Part shown: positions 33,476 through 45,400 of the stretch, in pieces
Layout of the letters: each line of letters begins with the position of its first letter
Position numbering within the stretch: position 1 is the first letter of the stretch
From: Cristatella mucedo
Taxonomy: Eukaryota > Bryozoa > Phylactolaemata > Cristatellidae
Assembly: GCA_009760855.2 (NCBI GenBank)
Contig: WPIO01000033.1
Location: 3,183,501 to 3,247,500 of the forward strand
Direction: 5' to 3'
Length of the DNA: 64,000 bases
The notes under the pieces: model-generated
The model's database searches: none
What the model was told of the DNA's origin: nothing
What the model saw: only the letters and a program-made list of their open reading frames with translations
Made by a program: the position numbers and the translations under genes

Positions 33476-34474
33476 TTAGGTGCTCACAGTTGGTGAAAAA
33501 CCCTGCAGCTAGGCGTGTTTGTCATCAACGTCGCAATTGCTACATTAAATCCATTTTACTGACCTGCACTTGTCACCCATCACGTAACGATTCGACTTCA
33601 TGATTTTCTCACTTAATTTTAGGCCCATTCATTTTCTTAACCCATTTTACCTTTCTAACTACGTCCTCACAATCGCGCTAGGCATCGTACCACTCGCTCT
33701 TCCGACTCAAGTCATTTAGCTGTGCCTCTAACCAACCTCAAATTCTTTGGAGACCTGACCTATAGTGCGCGGCTCTTACTGCCTGGAACTCGCACCTAAC
33801 AAAAGTCACGATATTCCCTGACTTGTCGTTACTTAGAGAGACGCTAAAATGCGCATGTTCTTCAAAGCATTTCCACGGTCCGTGTCATTTTCATTTGTGC
33901 TCTGATTCGTGCAGTCACTGCTCATTTTATCACTACCAATTGACATGCTTTATTTACGAAATATTTAAAACGCTCAGAAAAAAGATTTGATTCTCTGTGA
34001 GCACCATGTAAATTTCTTCTTATTATTATTGTTAGTGCATGGAGTCGGACTGATACTACCTTGGAGACCCCATGAAAATGCCACCGTTTTTGTGGTCTCC
34101 GATGATCTCACACCTTAATTCTTTGTGCCTCACCGTCCAATAAGGTCTTTACGCTATTTAATTCTCTTGGAGGAGCACAGTGTAAACCAGAAGAAAAGAT
34201 AGGTATTGAAGAGACGATTCTACGGAGTAATTTTTCACCTTCGTTTTATTGGCTACAGACATAGCAAAGTGCCTCTGTCAGGTGCTTGCGGCCTCCTAAT
34301 GCTATCTCAGGAAAAGGCAGATCCGTATTCACTAATAAAGTTGGAAGTAAATGAGACCGCTTGGCTTCTATATTTACAAATTTATTTACATTTTTGGAAG
34401 ATATTAACAAGTAAAGTATAAATAGTTGTAATACATTATTTCTTGAACAACTGATGAATGCCATTCCTCAATGA

Positions 34475-34560
34475 ATAATAATAGTAATAATAGTTACTGA
34501 CTTGATAAAGCGGACTCGGAGAACTCAATCTCTTTCTAGGTGCTTTACTTTGCTGCAATG
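34475..34560 (-). mobile_element. LINE L-B type tail fragment
   Basis: An AATAATAGT-rich repeat followed by GACTTGATAAAGCGG and the antisense hairpin. Confidence 0.75.
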
Positions 34561-36807
34561 AAAGTACGTCTCGAGACCAACTGTACAGGTAGACAAATCA
34601 AATAGTGAATCCTTTTTTGTTAATTCTGACAATTCGACAAATTTTAATTATGAAATCATTTACTAGTGCGATTACGCACAAAAATACATTGTATATAAAA
34701 CATGAGATTTTATGTACCGCATGGCTTCTGACCCAAACGGTATCTGCTTACAATTTTCTAGAAGGTAAATTATTTTATTCTGAATTTATCCCTATCCTGA
34801 TCAAATTTGTTTTTACAGAATAATAGTTCTTTTCTATACTTATCAGGCATAAAAAGTCTCAAAATAATAATTACTACATAGGAATAACAATAAAGTAAAA
34901 GTTTACTACACAGGGCTATTGTGTCCCTAAAATGCCTGAATGCTCCACAATCGAGGTCATCTGGGGATACTTTTAGGAATCGACAATAATGACGGTAACA
35001 ATAAGAAAAAGAAAGATGAGGAAAAGGATGAAGAGACGGAGGAGAATGATGAGGAGCAAGTAAGAAAAATGACGAGATTAGTATATCTCTTGTGTCCTTA
35101 ATGTGTGTTTTTTAATATCAGACATACCAAACTTTTTGTAAACGGGTTAAATTTTATTAAATCTACAAGAACGAGAATAATGAATGAACAACTTGAAAAG
35201 AGAACTATTCGGTTATCTTGCAAATAAATTTAATTATAGACTGCTGAATGATTCAGAAATCACCATTGCTTGAGAATTAGAGGGTCAATTAGTTTAGCAA
35301 AAGACGCTTACGGAAGCGAGCAAGTTTTCATCTGTGCACTCCTGGTACGAAGAAAGTGTGATAAGATGAAAAACCAGGATGCAGAAAAGCGCACGAAGTA
35401 TGATCGGCCCTTGCATAATAACCACAGCAGTAATGACAATAAGAATGGTAATGCCATTTGTCTAGCGCCACATGAGAGCACTTCTTAACTAGCTTTATTT
35501 CAGAACACAATCATAGAGATGAAAATTTTAAAAAGGCTTCTTGAAGATAATTACAATGGGATACTAAAAATACCCCATAGTATTAATAAGATGCAATGCA
35601 TTCGTATGTCCTCGCCTCTAGCCGTCTGTCTATGGTACATCTGTCTAATGCGGTAGTCCTTCACCGTTTGCAAGCCATTTGCCTCAATCAGAAGAAAACT
35701 GATTAGCAGAATTAATTCAGATGACCGCTTCATAGGTATTTATACCACATGAGCCTAAACTAATTCTCCAAGATGTGATCCTAATTACAGTCACGACCAG
35801 CTGAACATCTAAATAGCTGGTTCTCTTTAAAGCTAAATTATTATAACTCATCTATTTTGGCAAGTCCACCAAAAATACATGGAAGTCTCTTCATTTACTC
35901 TTAAAGAGGAAAACTGGCTTCAACTTAAAATCCAAATAATCTGAAGAATCAGTCGCATGCCTCCTTAGCTAAAGGAGCTTATCGGAATCTCTGTCCAGCA
36001 GAAGATACAAGCCACAACTGTAGCTCTGTCCCTCAAGCCCGCTCTGTACCTCAGGGCTTTATTTCTCGATAGAATTGCTGCAGTCACACGAGCCTCACCA
36101 ATAATTAGCTATTCTTTGCTTAAAACAGCGGCAGAATAAAATATGTTTTGCCGTGGAATCTCGGGCTGTGGAACTACAGCGAGTCTTACCTAACGATGCC
36201 GTCTTTTTCCTTCTGCTATGCTGGACATTTCTTCCCTTTCGCCTCTTTTGCTGCTACTTCCATACTAATTAATTTCTCAGTGACAACATAATTCCCTCCA
36301 CGTTTCTCATTTTCATCTACTATTTACTTTTTGGGCTGTCGTCCTAATCAATGGCTGCTTCTTGCTGTTCTTTGATGAGTGATTTAATATTTTTTCATTT
36401 GAGATTTGAGAAGTCTCTTTGGTTTTTAGTTCACTAAATAGCACTAGCGCACAGCTGTTTAGGATTTCATGGATGATATTCATGGATTCGTGGAACTATA
36501 ACTGGGTGCATTATGTTGTACCAAAACTTTGCACAAAATCAGTTGCAAAAATAGCTAACAACGAATTTATATGATTGAATTCCAAAATTTCGTTTCTAAA
36601 ACAGCCCACCTGCGTTTAAGAAGCAGGTTGATTACTGGGGAAGGAATTTTTTTATTTGTTCCGCAGTTGTTCTTACGAGCAGAGTGGGATCAAGGGATCA
36701 AGGTTCGTAGTGGATGAGTGCTCATAAAGCCACTGGTTACAAGGAAAACAACAGAGCCAATAGAACCAAAATTATTCTGGTATCTACTATTCTATGTTAC
36801 TACTTAC

Positions 36808-36954
36808 CGCTGATCATCGAACGGAAAATAGTCAATGTTAAGCTCACAGTTAGTATAGAATTTTCCTCCTGGAGTCCAAAGTAAATTACCATTGCTGAAC
36901 AATGTTACTTTGAACTTCCTGTCGACCAAAGAATTGTGATATATCTCATTCGCA
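36808..36954 (-). CDS. Gene B exon 5: nAChR Cys-loop first half
   Basis: This 147-nt exon encodes EIYHNSLVDRKF, LLWTPGGKFYTN, Cys172 and NIDYFPFDDQ. Cys172 and Cys186 are separated by 13 residues, the defining Cys-loop spacing. The acceptor is CTGCAG and the donor GTAAGT. Phase 2 on both sides, as in gene A. Confidence 0.96.
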
Positions 36955-38496
36955 CTGCAAAAAAGTATATTCGTATTGAGGCTTGGCTACTGAAATATTA
37001 GTTGCGGCTAATACTATATCCATAAGGGGCTGAAAAGATATTTTAAATTTTAAAACATGAAGTGACCAACTAGTGAATTATAAATAAGCGAGGTGAGGAC
37101 GTGTGTGACAGCTTTACTGTCTTTATTGTGAGATCTGATGGATTCAGGCAAGTGCAGTGCAGATTCAAATAAATTATTCTTTATATTCAACTGATATCTT
37201 ACAAGTAATAAAAACATCTATAACTTGTCCGTAAAGCTTACAATGCCAGTTTTAGTTTTAACGACGTGTTTCTGGACGTATCTTGCTATAGGTTAATCTC
37301 TGAGTAAGCAGATCTTTATTCCACTTCTCGCCGACCTGCACTGGCTACCAGTCAAGCAACGGATTGACTTCGAGGTTTTGTCGCTCACTTTTAGGTCCCT
37401 TCATTCTATGGCTCCAGCCTATCTCTCCGACATACTCTCTCATTAGGCCAAGCATCGTAACACCCGCTTTTTGGAATCCAACAGTCTACAAATACCTCGT
37501 GCAATCAATCCTTAAATCCTTTGGAGACCGTGCATTTAGTTCGTATGCTCCTAAAGCCTGGAACTCACTCTCGACCTGCGTCAGAGCATCCCCTGACCTG
37601 ACCACATTTAAAAGAAACTTAAAAACACACCTATTTATGACAGCATTTAGTGGGTCCCTGTGATTCGTCCTTGATGTGCTTATGCGTGCTGACACTGTGC
37701 ATGCTGCCACTAACCACATTTGCATGCTGACCCTGTGCATGTCACCCCTAACCATTTTATTCATTTTGTTTGTTTTTCAAGCTTGATTTTACTTACCATT
37801 CAATTGCACTTCCCTTTGCAGCAAATGTAAAGCGCCTAGAAAGAGATTAAGTTCTCTGAGGGCGCTTTATCAAGTGCATTATTATTATTATATTATTATT
37901 ATTTATTCTTGAAATACAATACTTACTGTTGCACTTACAAAGAGCTGTATTAGCGAGCACTGTGACTTATGGTTCAGAGAAGGGAGAACTAAAAGAAAAT
38001 GTGGTGAGTGCGCTCAGTTTCTGAATGTATTTTTAACACTCGAACAGTATTCATCGGAGTGACAACAATATTGAATAAAAAAATATTGACACCGTCAATG
38101 GGATACCCCTGTGTTAACCGCTTGTCATCACAAAATATCAAGCAACCGTCCCAGCAGATATTTAAATTTTAAGTTCAATCACTCTCTGTGTAATTAGGTA
38201 GGTTGCAGCAATGGTTCACAAAATGCATGGTGTCTCTACTGGATCATCATTGAATAAATTAAGCCAGATTCTAGTAGTTCTAAAATAAGCGATGATTTTA
38301 TTAAATTAGTTAAATAGTTTCAGCTCTAGTGCAGTTGACGACAATGACAGGAATTGCGAAAGAGATAGAGCCCTTGTGAGAGAACTAGTTTATACTGCAT
38401 ATGCTGCTCGGCGAAGTTCGCGGCCATTTTTCATCTAAACCTCTCTACCTGCTGCGTTTAAAGCACCTAATAATCAGTGCAGGGAGAGCCCCGCAC
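36955..38496. other. Gene B intron between exons 4 and 5
   Basis: 1.5 kb with an antisense L-B LINE fragment at 37310-37905. Nothing else recognised. Confidence 0.7.
37310..37905 (+). mobile_element. LINE family L-B, 3' portion
   Basis: The plus strand encodes the L-B C-terminal region in broken frames (LLADLHWLPV-like, then SFGDRAFSSYAPKAWNSL and HLFMTAFSGSL). The 3' UTR, the hairpin AAAGCGCC...GGGCGCTTT and an ATT tail with one irregularity follow. It lies opposite to gene B. Confidence 0.9.
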
Positions 38497-38606
38497 CTGT
38501 TTTGTAGGCCAATATCAGGCAGCCACATCATTTCAGGAGGAACAACAATTGACTTCGTCCCATTGTATTCGTTAGGATCCCATGCCAGTCTCTCGTCAGT
38601 CCAGAG
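38497..38606 (-). CDS. Gene B exon 4: nAChR loop D/A exon (110 bp)
   Basis: A 110-nt exon, the length usual for this nAChR exon. It encodes LWTDERLAWDP, then SIVVPPEMMWLPDIGLQN. The W-x-P-D loop A signature is intact. After it comes Gln where many alpha subunits have Tyr (IVLYN), so the loop A aromatic seems replaced. The acceptor is TTGCAG and the donor GTGCGG, leaving AG for a Ser codon completed in exon 5. Confidence 0.95.
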
Positions 38607-39781
38607 CTGCAACAAGCGATCGCCGCACTGCATATCGGGCCGTTATGATCTCCAAGCAAAGGGAAACATGCATGCATGTCAGCGAGCGTGAATAGCCTGA
38701 CTAATCTACCAGAGTACTTCGTGCCTAAGCTGCAGCGCTTAGTTCACGCTCAATGCATACAATGCTCGCAGCAATTTTCTGCCGCTCATGCTTAGGAATG
38801 CAAGGTAAGCAGTGTTGTGTGCGCCGCCGGCTTCTGCTGTTGTAATTAGCTAAGCGCTCGACACTAATGTACATGCCTCACCTGCAGCCAATCGCTAAGC
38901 CGCTGAAGCGGCGCAGCGTCAGGCCACTGATGCAGATTATATTTCGTGTCGTCTGCTGTGATTGGTTGGGCTCCCATATATGCGCCCGTTGAGAGTAATA
39001 GAAGAGAGTCTCGTTTACCGCGAACGAGCGCCCGCTGTGTCTACGTGAGACTCCACTAGCGCTGCTGCCGCTGGAGCCGCAGCAGTATACAACAGCTACA
39101 CTATCAAAATAAGCGCAACCGTTACTCATCCGCCAACTCTTCTTTAAGATCGTGGTGGTCTACCCGAAGCTGGATTGAAATCACATCATTATTGGCCACG
39201 CAGTCAAGAAAAAAATGTAAAGGTAACTTTAAAATATTCTCTTACTTGCTCTACGAACACTGTTTGCGATTATTTGATTGTGAACTTATACACCGAAAAA
39301 CTTGGATTTACTTCAGTCCTATAGCTTTTGAGGTGGGACAAGTATTCTTCTATTTTACTTTAGTATTTCGATAATCAATGTGTAAAGATTGTTCGTGACG
39401 CCTATTTTCTAAAAGCGTATGCAGTGACAGAACATCATTGAGCACATTCTGTATATGAATGCTTTGAAGATCAGATATGTTACATTGAGCTTGTATAGGG
39501 TACTACTCAAGGTGCGAGCGCTTTCCTCAAGCATCCGTAGCCGCTTGCTCAGATCTGACGTAGCAGCTTAGCTTAGTGAAGAGATCATAGACTACTAGAG
39601 AAGTAGTAGCGGAAAGAATAGCTATGAAACATTAAAATATGCGTAAAGCCATCCGCGTATATAGCAAAAACTGCAGGTCTTGAGCTTCGGATATGCAGAG
39701 AAACATGTCATCAACCATAAAAAAGTAAGAGCATGGAGAAGCTAATAGAACGTGCACATCTCAGAAGACATTCTTCTTTAC
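38607..39781. other. Gene B intron between exons 3 and 4
   Basis: 1.2 kb with no recognised element. Confidence 0.6.
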
Positions 39782-39826
39782 CACTTCCATCCACGCTGTA
39801 GTTGTCAGGACTTGAGTTTTTTCATC
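39782..39826 (-). CDS. Gene B exon 3: nAChR 45-bp exon
   Basis: A 45-nt phase 0-0 exon encoding DEKTQVLTTTAWMEV, residues 85-99. The acceptor is TTTTAG and the donor GTAAAG. The pattern and size are those of the conserved small exon of nAChR genes. Confidence 0.95.
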
Positions 39827-39922
39827 CTAAAAAAGAATGGTCTGGTCAGCTTGTGTTTTATTGCTCGTAGTCGCCTACCGGTAGCAGCTGAAAAAATATA
39901 CGCAGCGTGACAACATGCAAAT

Positions 39923-39969
<47 letters not shown>

Positions 39970-40002
39970 ACATCAAATAGAGAGCTCCTCTTGGCTACTT
40001 GC
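39827..40002. other. Gene B intron between exons 2 and 3 (GC-AG intron)
   Basis: A short 176-bp intron. Its donor reads GCAAGT rather than GTAAGT, the standard form of the minor GC-AG class. It contains a TC microsatellite at 39923-39968, which on the gene strand is GA. Confidence 0.85.
39923..39968. repeat. (TC)n microsatellite
   Basis: A pure TC run of 46 bp inside a 176-bp gene B intron. Confidence 0.97.
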
Positions 40003-40139
40003 CAGATTGTTGATTTGCGTGAGCGTGAAGGCCATGCTGACCACCACAGCCATCCGACTCCTTAGCTGCGCCACGACCGATTTCTCGTAATGTCGGAAGA
40101 GGTTGCGCACGAGCCTGTCTTGATTGTAGCTCAGAGAAT
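40003..40139 (-). CDS. Gene B exon 2: nAChR N-terminal helix and first strand
   Basis: This 137-nt exon encodes SLSYNQDRLVRNLFRHYEKS and VVVSMAFTLTQINNL. The HYEK helix and the Q-I-N-N-L strand end match the nAChR N-terminus. The acceptor is TCATAG; the first two bases complete Asp39 with the G left by exon 1. The exon ends before GCAAGT, a GC donor; reading through would soon meet a stop, and gene A has a GT donor at the same site. Residues 39-84. Confidence 0.93.
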
Positions 40140-41384
40140 CTATGAAACATCGAGAAGCATACTATAACGCTGGACGCCAATGCGTTTTCACAGGTTGATA
40201 ACAGAGTACTAAGCAGTTGGACACGTTAACCATCGATCTGACAGGCCATTTGCATTATGCCCACAAAATCCTGTGCTTGCTCGTATGAGCGTGCTGAGGA
40301 TTTTTTTCCGACTAAGCTGGTAAGATCTTTAGCTAGGTACAGTGGTAAGTACTCAATAATTCTAAAGAAAGCTTAGTGTGATGAGTTGCCGTGAACGCAG
40401 TTTTCTGGACATAATTTAAAGAAATCACGTGGTCACTGAAGATCTCACTAAATTAGGAGCACTGGGTAATGGGCTTAATACTGCCGCCCAGTAAAGGCTC
40501 ACGGTAATCCTCAATTACTGCTATATATTTTTTTAGGCATTTCCTATAAGAATAAGTGAGTTATTACATCGGTTAGCTTAAATTAATTGGAAGACACCCA
40601 GTGCCAAGTCTGCAGGACAACGGCTAGTTTTTTTTAAACCGGCGCCGACGACACTGAATGTTTGAGCTATTTATAGAGCTTAGCATATAGGCCTAGAACT
40701 GATGAACAGTTGACCTGGAGTATTGCTGAAGAAGATGATTTATTTATGGAGCAAGTAGAAAACCAAGGACTAACCCGTTAGAGACTGTCTTGCTTTTTAG
40801 GTGAGAGCTGACCGTCATAGTCTGGAGGCTTCTCAGATGACGTTCGTGGTTTGAGCGACGTAAAAGCCTTACCCGACAGACAGACCAACGTTCCCCGTAT
40901 CTCATGAAGGAGCAGAGTTCACGGCCACCAAAATCGACTGATGAGTCGAGGAGAACCAAGTCCATCACGGGAGGGCTATTTTTGCTACCAGGAGTATCAT
41001 TAGTCACACGAGGAACGACGATTTCAGTAGAATGCTAAACTTAAATTAAGACTGAAAATGTCGCGATACTCATTCTTTCCGACGTGCATAAGAACGCCAA
41101 AGAGACAGCCTTATCAAAGACAGCGTTAACAGAGCCTTTCTACTTTCAGTCACTACAAATTCTAGTCAGTGGCCAGCCAGCGAGACATTTGGCAGCCAGC
41201 CCATGTACACCACTAACTACCAGCCCATCATTCATGCAGGTCTTCAAGAAGTGGACGAAGCAATATTTGATGATACCGCAAGGAACGGCCTGCGTACCGC
41301 GACTGTGCGAGCGTCCTAACGGTAAGCACTTCAACACAATCGACTGCGTACGAAAGGAGATTTGGAGATAAAAAAAATATAATT

Positions 41385-41515
41385 CATTTGTATAGCGCCC
41401 CAAGAGAACTTGATCACTATTCAGGTGCTTCCCGTGTGCGTCGAAGCTCGAGCCCACGACCTCAGCCAGACCTTGGTCGGGGCGAGCACCTTAACCGCTG
41501 GACCAAACCAGCTTG
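41385..41515 (-). mobile_element. SINE S2, tRNA-derived, antisense
   Basis: Tail segment AGCGCCCCAAGAGAACTTGA, then antisense B box (GAAGCTCGAGCCC), GACCTTGGTCGGGGCGAGCA and antisense A-box region. In the same orientation as the copies at 24.05 and 24.72 kb. Confidence 0.8.
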
Positions 41516-41933
41516 GCATAGTTATTATGGTTAGATGCTTGACTGCTGCTCACGATTCCTGGCTTCAACTTCCAAGAACAGTGAGGCACATCCTTCACTT
41601 GTCGAGGAAAAGAGCAGCGAAATCTATTAAGGTTTTCGGCTGTTGGCTCAGCCTAATCACTTTATCTTCCAAGGAAAAAGGGAGACGCAGAAGCTTATGT
41701 GTAAGCAAGGTCATTTGCTGAGGCTGTGAGCACTGATACTGTATAAACTAGGTACAACTAGTTGGGAGCATTATCACACGTTCGAGGTGCTAATTGAAAG
41801 AAAAATTTACGAGCAGTGTAGCCTCTAAGAAGATCTTGAGACCACTTTCGCTGCGTTTATTTATAACAATCAAAAGTTCATGTCCTATCAGATTGAACGT
41901 TATAAATCACCATCCGATCGCGGGAAAATGAGA

Positions 41934-41935
<2 letters not shown>

Positions 41936-41972
<37 letters not shown>
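41936..41972. repeat. (GA)n microsatellite
   Basis: GA run of about 37 bp, with an imperfect GAAAGA extension. Confidence 0.95.
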
Positions 41973-41975
<3 letters not shown>

Positions 41976-43248
41976 AAAGAGAAAGAGAGTATTACGTAAT
42001 GCCAAGGTTCGCACAACATCGGACCGCTCATGTAAGCTATTCCCCCTTTAGCTGTAAGTCGTCAGATAGAAGATACGGCCTTTTGTCGTCGACCGCGGTG
42101 GACGTAATAGCTGATCGCAATTACAATTAAGTCCACACGGATGCATTCATGGATTTAGCTCGAGCTTTGAGTGGTCATTAACAGTTAGCGCTGCTTTAGG
42201 CCCATTGTTTAGTACAAAATAGCAGAGGTTCAGGACCGGACAAGCAGATGTCATGTAATCAGTCCTCGCTCGAGAGAATGTTTCTACATCAAGTCCTAGT
42301 TCAGAGGGCCACAAGTCATTCATTATTTTGAAAAGTATGAGTCATTTCCAATTTTTAATGTAGCTCGCAGTTGCGGTCTAACATACTGGTACCGTAGACA
42401 TGTTGCGAACTATTTGACTCGCTTAGAGAGGCTCACACGCATTTGCAGATGAAATGCGATTGAAAATACTGTAACCAACTTACCATAAAGAATTTGAGAA
42501 ATGTCAGCCAACTTGGTGTGATGATATTCGTAAGGCGAGTAAGTGAGCTATATGCACAGTGTAAATATAAAATATTTTAATTCAAAGTTTTCTTTAAATT
42601 ATTGAACTTTCTTGCTCTAGTAACTTTTTTTATTAAAATATGTAAAATGTACTTACTCCATCGGACCATTAAGACTGTAAGTTTCATTCTTCGTTTGCTT
42701 TGGAAATTACTTTTTAGATGGAGTAATTTCGACAACCCCGTTCACAGCGAGAAAACGATCTGCGACCTTGTGACTGCATTGTTAGGTCACAGCAAAGGTT
42801 GCCGTCCTCATCCCTACGCCTATAAATGAATACATCGGATAATGCTTGATTCGCAGGAATAGGTATAGGTTCGGTGCTTCTAAAGAAATTGGTCAGTGGA
42901 TGAAATTTCTCTATTTTATGCAGGGAAACTTTCTGACCGCACACTTAAAAAAGCCCTATGTTTGGTTTTGAAGAATTCTGTATCGTTTTCCTTAGCTACA
43001 ACAAATCGAGATTCTGGAATCATTAGCAATACCAGCCAATAATTTGGTTGTCACATCAGATTCAGTGCATTTGAGAGAATACGCAAAGAATAAAAGAAAT
43101 CGCTTTGTGTGCCCAAAGGGACTGCGTCATATTTCGCTGTGATACATGACTGTAAGCGTGCAATCTTTCTCTAATTGAACGCAAACTATCGTCCAAACAA
43201 AAATAAGTTATACAATTGCAAGAGTTAATACGCTTAGAAATCTCATTT

Positions 43249-43249
<1 letters not shown>

Positions 43250-43342
<93 letters not shown>
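43250..43342. repeat. Compound (AC)n(AT)n microsatellite
   Basis: AC run of about 70 bp followed by an AT run of 22 bp. Confidence 0.97.
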
Positions 43343-44049
43343 GATAAATTACGTTAGGAAAAGCTTGGTTATTCCTTGATTTTTGATTCTGAAAACCAAC
43401 GGAAAACGAAGAAGCGTTTTTTAAAGGGGCCAAGACATTAAAGTTCAAAATTAAAATTTCAGTAAAATACATTTAAGACATTCTTATAATTTGATTAATT
43501 TTTTAGAAGTTCTGAAAATTTTTATTTAATCTTAGCGCCGCGGGGTCCCCGCGGTTGTATCACACTATCCGAATGTAATCACAGGCTGGGAAGTTCACTC
43601 GGCACGTTGTCATATCTTCGCAATTATTAGGCTGCATTTACTAAAGTATGTGAAATTTAGAAAACAAAACCATACAAATGATAAAGTTGAAACTTTCAAA
43701 ACCGATTTGATTTTAAGATATCCTCTACAAGTCAGCAAATGGCTAGTTCTAATATTGTAATCGCATAAACGAAAGGTTGCAGGCTAAGTTAAGCGAGCTT
43801 TCTGCTGCCGCAAAAAATTTGAATTTATGCATGGCTGCTGTCATTTGTTGCTGCACCAGAATTTCTTTCTTCCTTCCGGGAAGTATCGCAGCGAGTCAGC
43901 CTCAAACATGAAAGCGCTGCATCACTTCTACTTTAAATGTGCCGCCGCACACATAAGTTTAAAGCAACTCAGTCAAGCGTCTCGTCTCTCAACGAACATA
44001 AGCGACAATGAGAAAACGAGGAGCTGCTCTCTCGTGAATTTTCTACAAG

Positions 44050-45400
44050 GCGGCGTCGAGCGCTAACGCTGTCTCCGTTGCCTTGGCGGCGGCAGCCGGC
44101 TCATGTCTATCAGTTCTCGCATCTACTCGGATAAGGGAATAAAGCAACAGCAACCAGGCTGCGGAGGCAGATTGACCCGCGGGCCTTTGGCCTGGCAGCG
44201 AGGCAGCGTCCGGAGCGGACCGGCGGAGCTTCGTAGGCGACTTCCGGCGATCCGCCGTCGTCAGCCGCTGGCTGAAGTGACGAGCGTGCATAGTCGTCGG
44301 CACAAAAGCCAGATACGACAGTCAGCCGGCGTCGCAGCAGCTCTGACGCGGTGCGAGCGACGCGAGGCCGCGCGGCGTTTGCTGCGCACGCTAGCGCGGC
44401 TCACCCTGCTTTCTCGGCGCCGCCTGCGCCGTCGCGGGCCAGCATGCTAGCCAGGCGGTGGTGACGGCCAGCGCCACCGCCACCGTCAGCTCATGTCGCC
44501 AGCGCTGACCGTGCCCCATCGTGTCGTGACGGCTGACGCCCCGAGGCGTTCGCGGTTCGAAGAGGGGAGACGAAGACGTCCGCTAGGGCTGCACGCGACC
44601 TTGGCGACCGGAGGCCATGCGCCGCTGCTGCTGCTGCCGCCGCTGTTGCCGGCCGTCTGCTTCGCACCGCGAGCAGTCGAGAACGTAAAGGCTGGGGGGG
44701 GGGGGTATTGTCGGCGAGACGGAAAAAGATTGCTCGCGCTGGCTCTTTAATGCTCTAATGGGTGCGCGGCGTGTCTAAATGCGCGCTCGCGACGTATTGG
44801 ATTTTCACTGCAAACGCCTCGCCGGAGCGCTCTGCGCCTGCAAACAGGTCGAGCAGCTGCGCCCAGCGGCGGCCGCTCTCACGAGCCAGGGTTGGCAGCC
44901 TCGGAGGCAATGGGTGCATCCGGCTTAAGGAGCTAGAATTAAGAGGATGAAAAGACGGACGCTGGCTAATCGGCGCTCGCACGGTCGCTCGAGCACGCTC
45001 GCTCACTCGCGCTGACTGGCAACGAGCCGCCGGAAAATTCGCGCGGCCGCGGCTCGCGCTAAAGACGCGCGGCCGCAGCGCGTCTCACGCTCGATGCGCG
45101 TCACTGCGTCAACAACTTTCGGGCGTGTTTGAAGAGGGCGCTGCGATTCTGCGCGCCTATCGACGGACCGGCGCGAGCGTCCAGCTCCTTCCAGCAGGCG
45201 GCGGCGATGCGCTCGCCGCGCTCGTTTTCGAGAGTGCATGCGCACGGCGGCGTCGCGCCGGCAACCGAGTTCTCTCTCAGGCTAGCCATTTTCTGACGAC
45301 AGCTGGCACTGATGACCGCGACCGAACCGCGAAACGACGACGATGCCGACGACCCGCGCCTGGAGCGCCGCCGGAGGAAATCCATATGCTTTTAATGGGC
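44050..45400. promoter_or_regulatory. CpG island at the 5' end of gene B
   Basis: About 1.3 kb of GC-rich, CpG-dense sequence in an otherwise AT-rich region. It covers gene B exon 1 and extends upstream of it on the minus strand. No TATA box is obvious. The Arg-rich open frames on both strands here (for example 44103-44450) come from composition. It probably holds the promoter and 5' UTR of gene B. Confidence 0.65.
44405..44519 (-). CDS. Gene B exon 1: signal peptide of nAChR subunit
   Basis: ATG at 44519 opens a 38-codon exon: a basic start (MGHGQRWRHE), a hydrophobic core (LTVAVALAVTTAWLACW) and a PATAQA-A cleavage-like site. The donor GTGAGC at 44404 leaves one base G, which makes Asp with the AT of exon 2. 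The resulting total, 1860 nt over eight exons, is an exact multiple of three with one terminal stop. The exon is too short to stand out as an ORF; it was found by the phase needed for exon 2. Entry into the ER is expected, with residues about 1-33 removed. Confidence 0.82.

Larger units (their letters stand above)
31904..36807. other. Gene B intron between exons 5 and 6
   Basis: The longest gene B intron, 4.9 kb. It contains L-B LINE pieces in both orientations at 32.85-33.48 and 34.5 kb and an L2-like tail remnant at about 33960-34035. The stretches 31904-32849 and 34600-36807 show nothing I recognise beyond AT-rich DNA. Confidence 0.6.
40140..44404. other. Gene B first intron
   Basis: 4.3 kb with a SINE S2, a GA microsatellite at 41936-41972 and a compound AC/AT microsatellite at 43250-43342. 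I saw no extra exon equivalent to gene A exon 1b. Confidence 0.65.
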
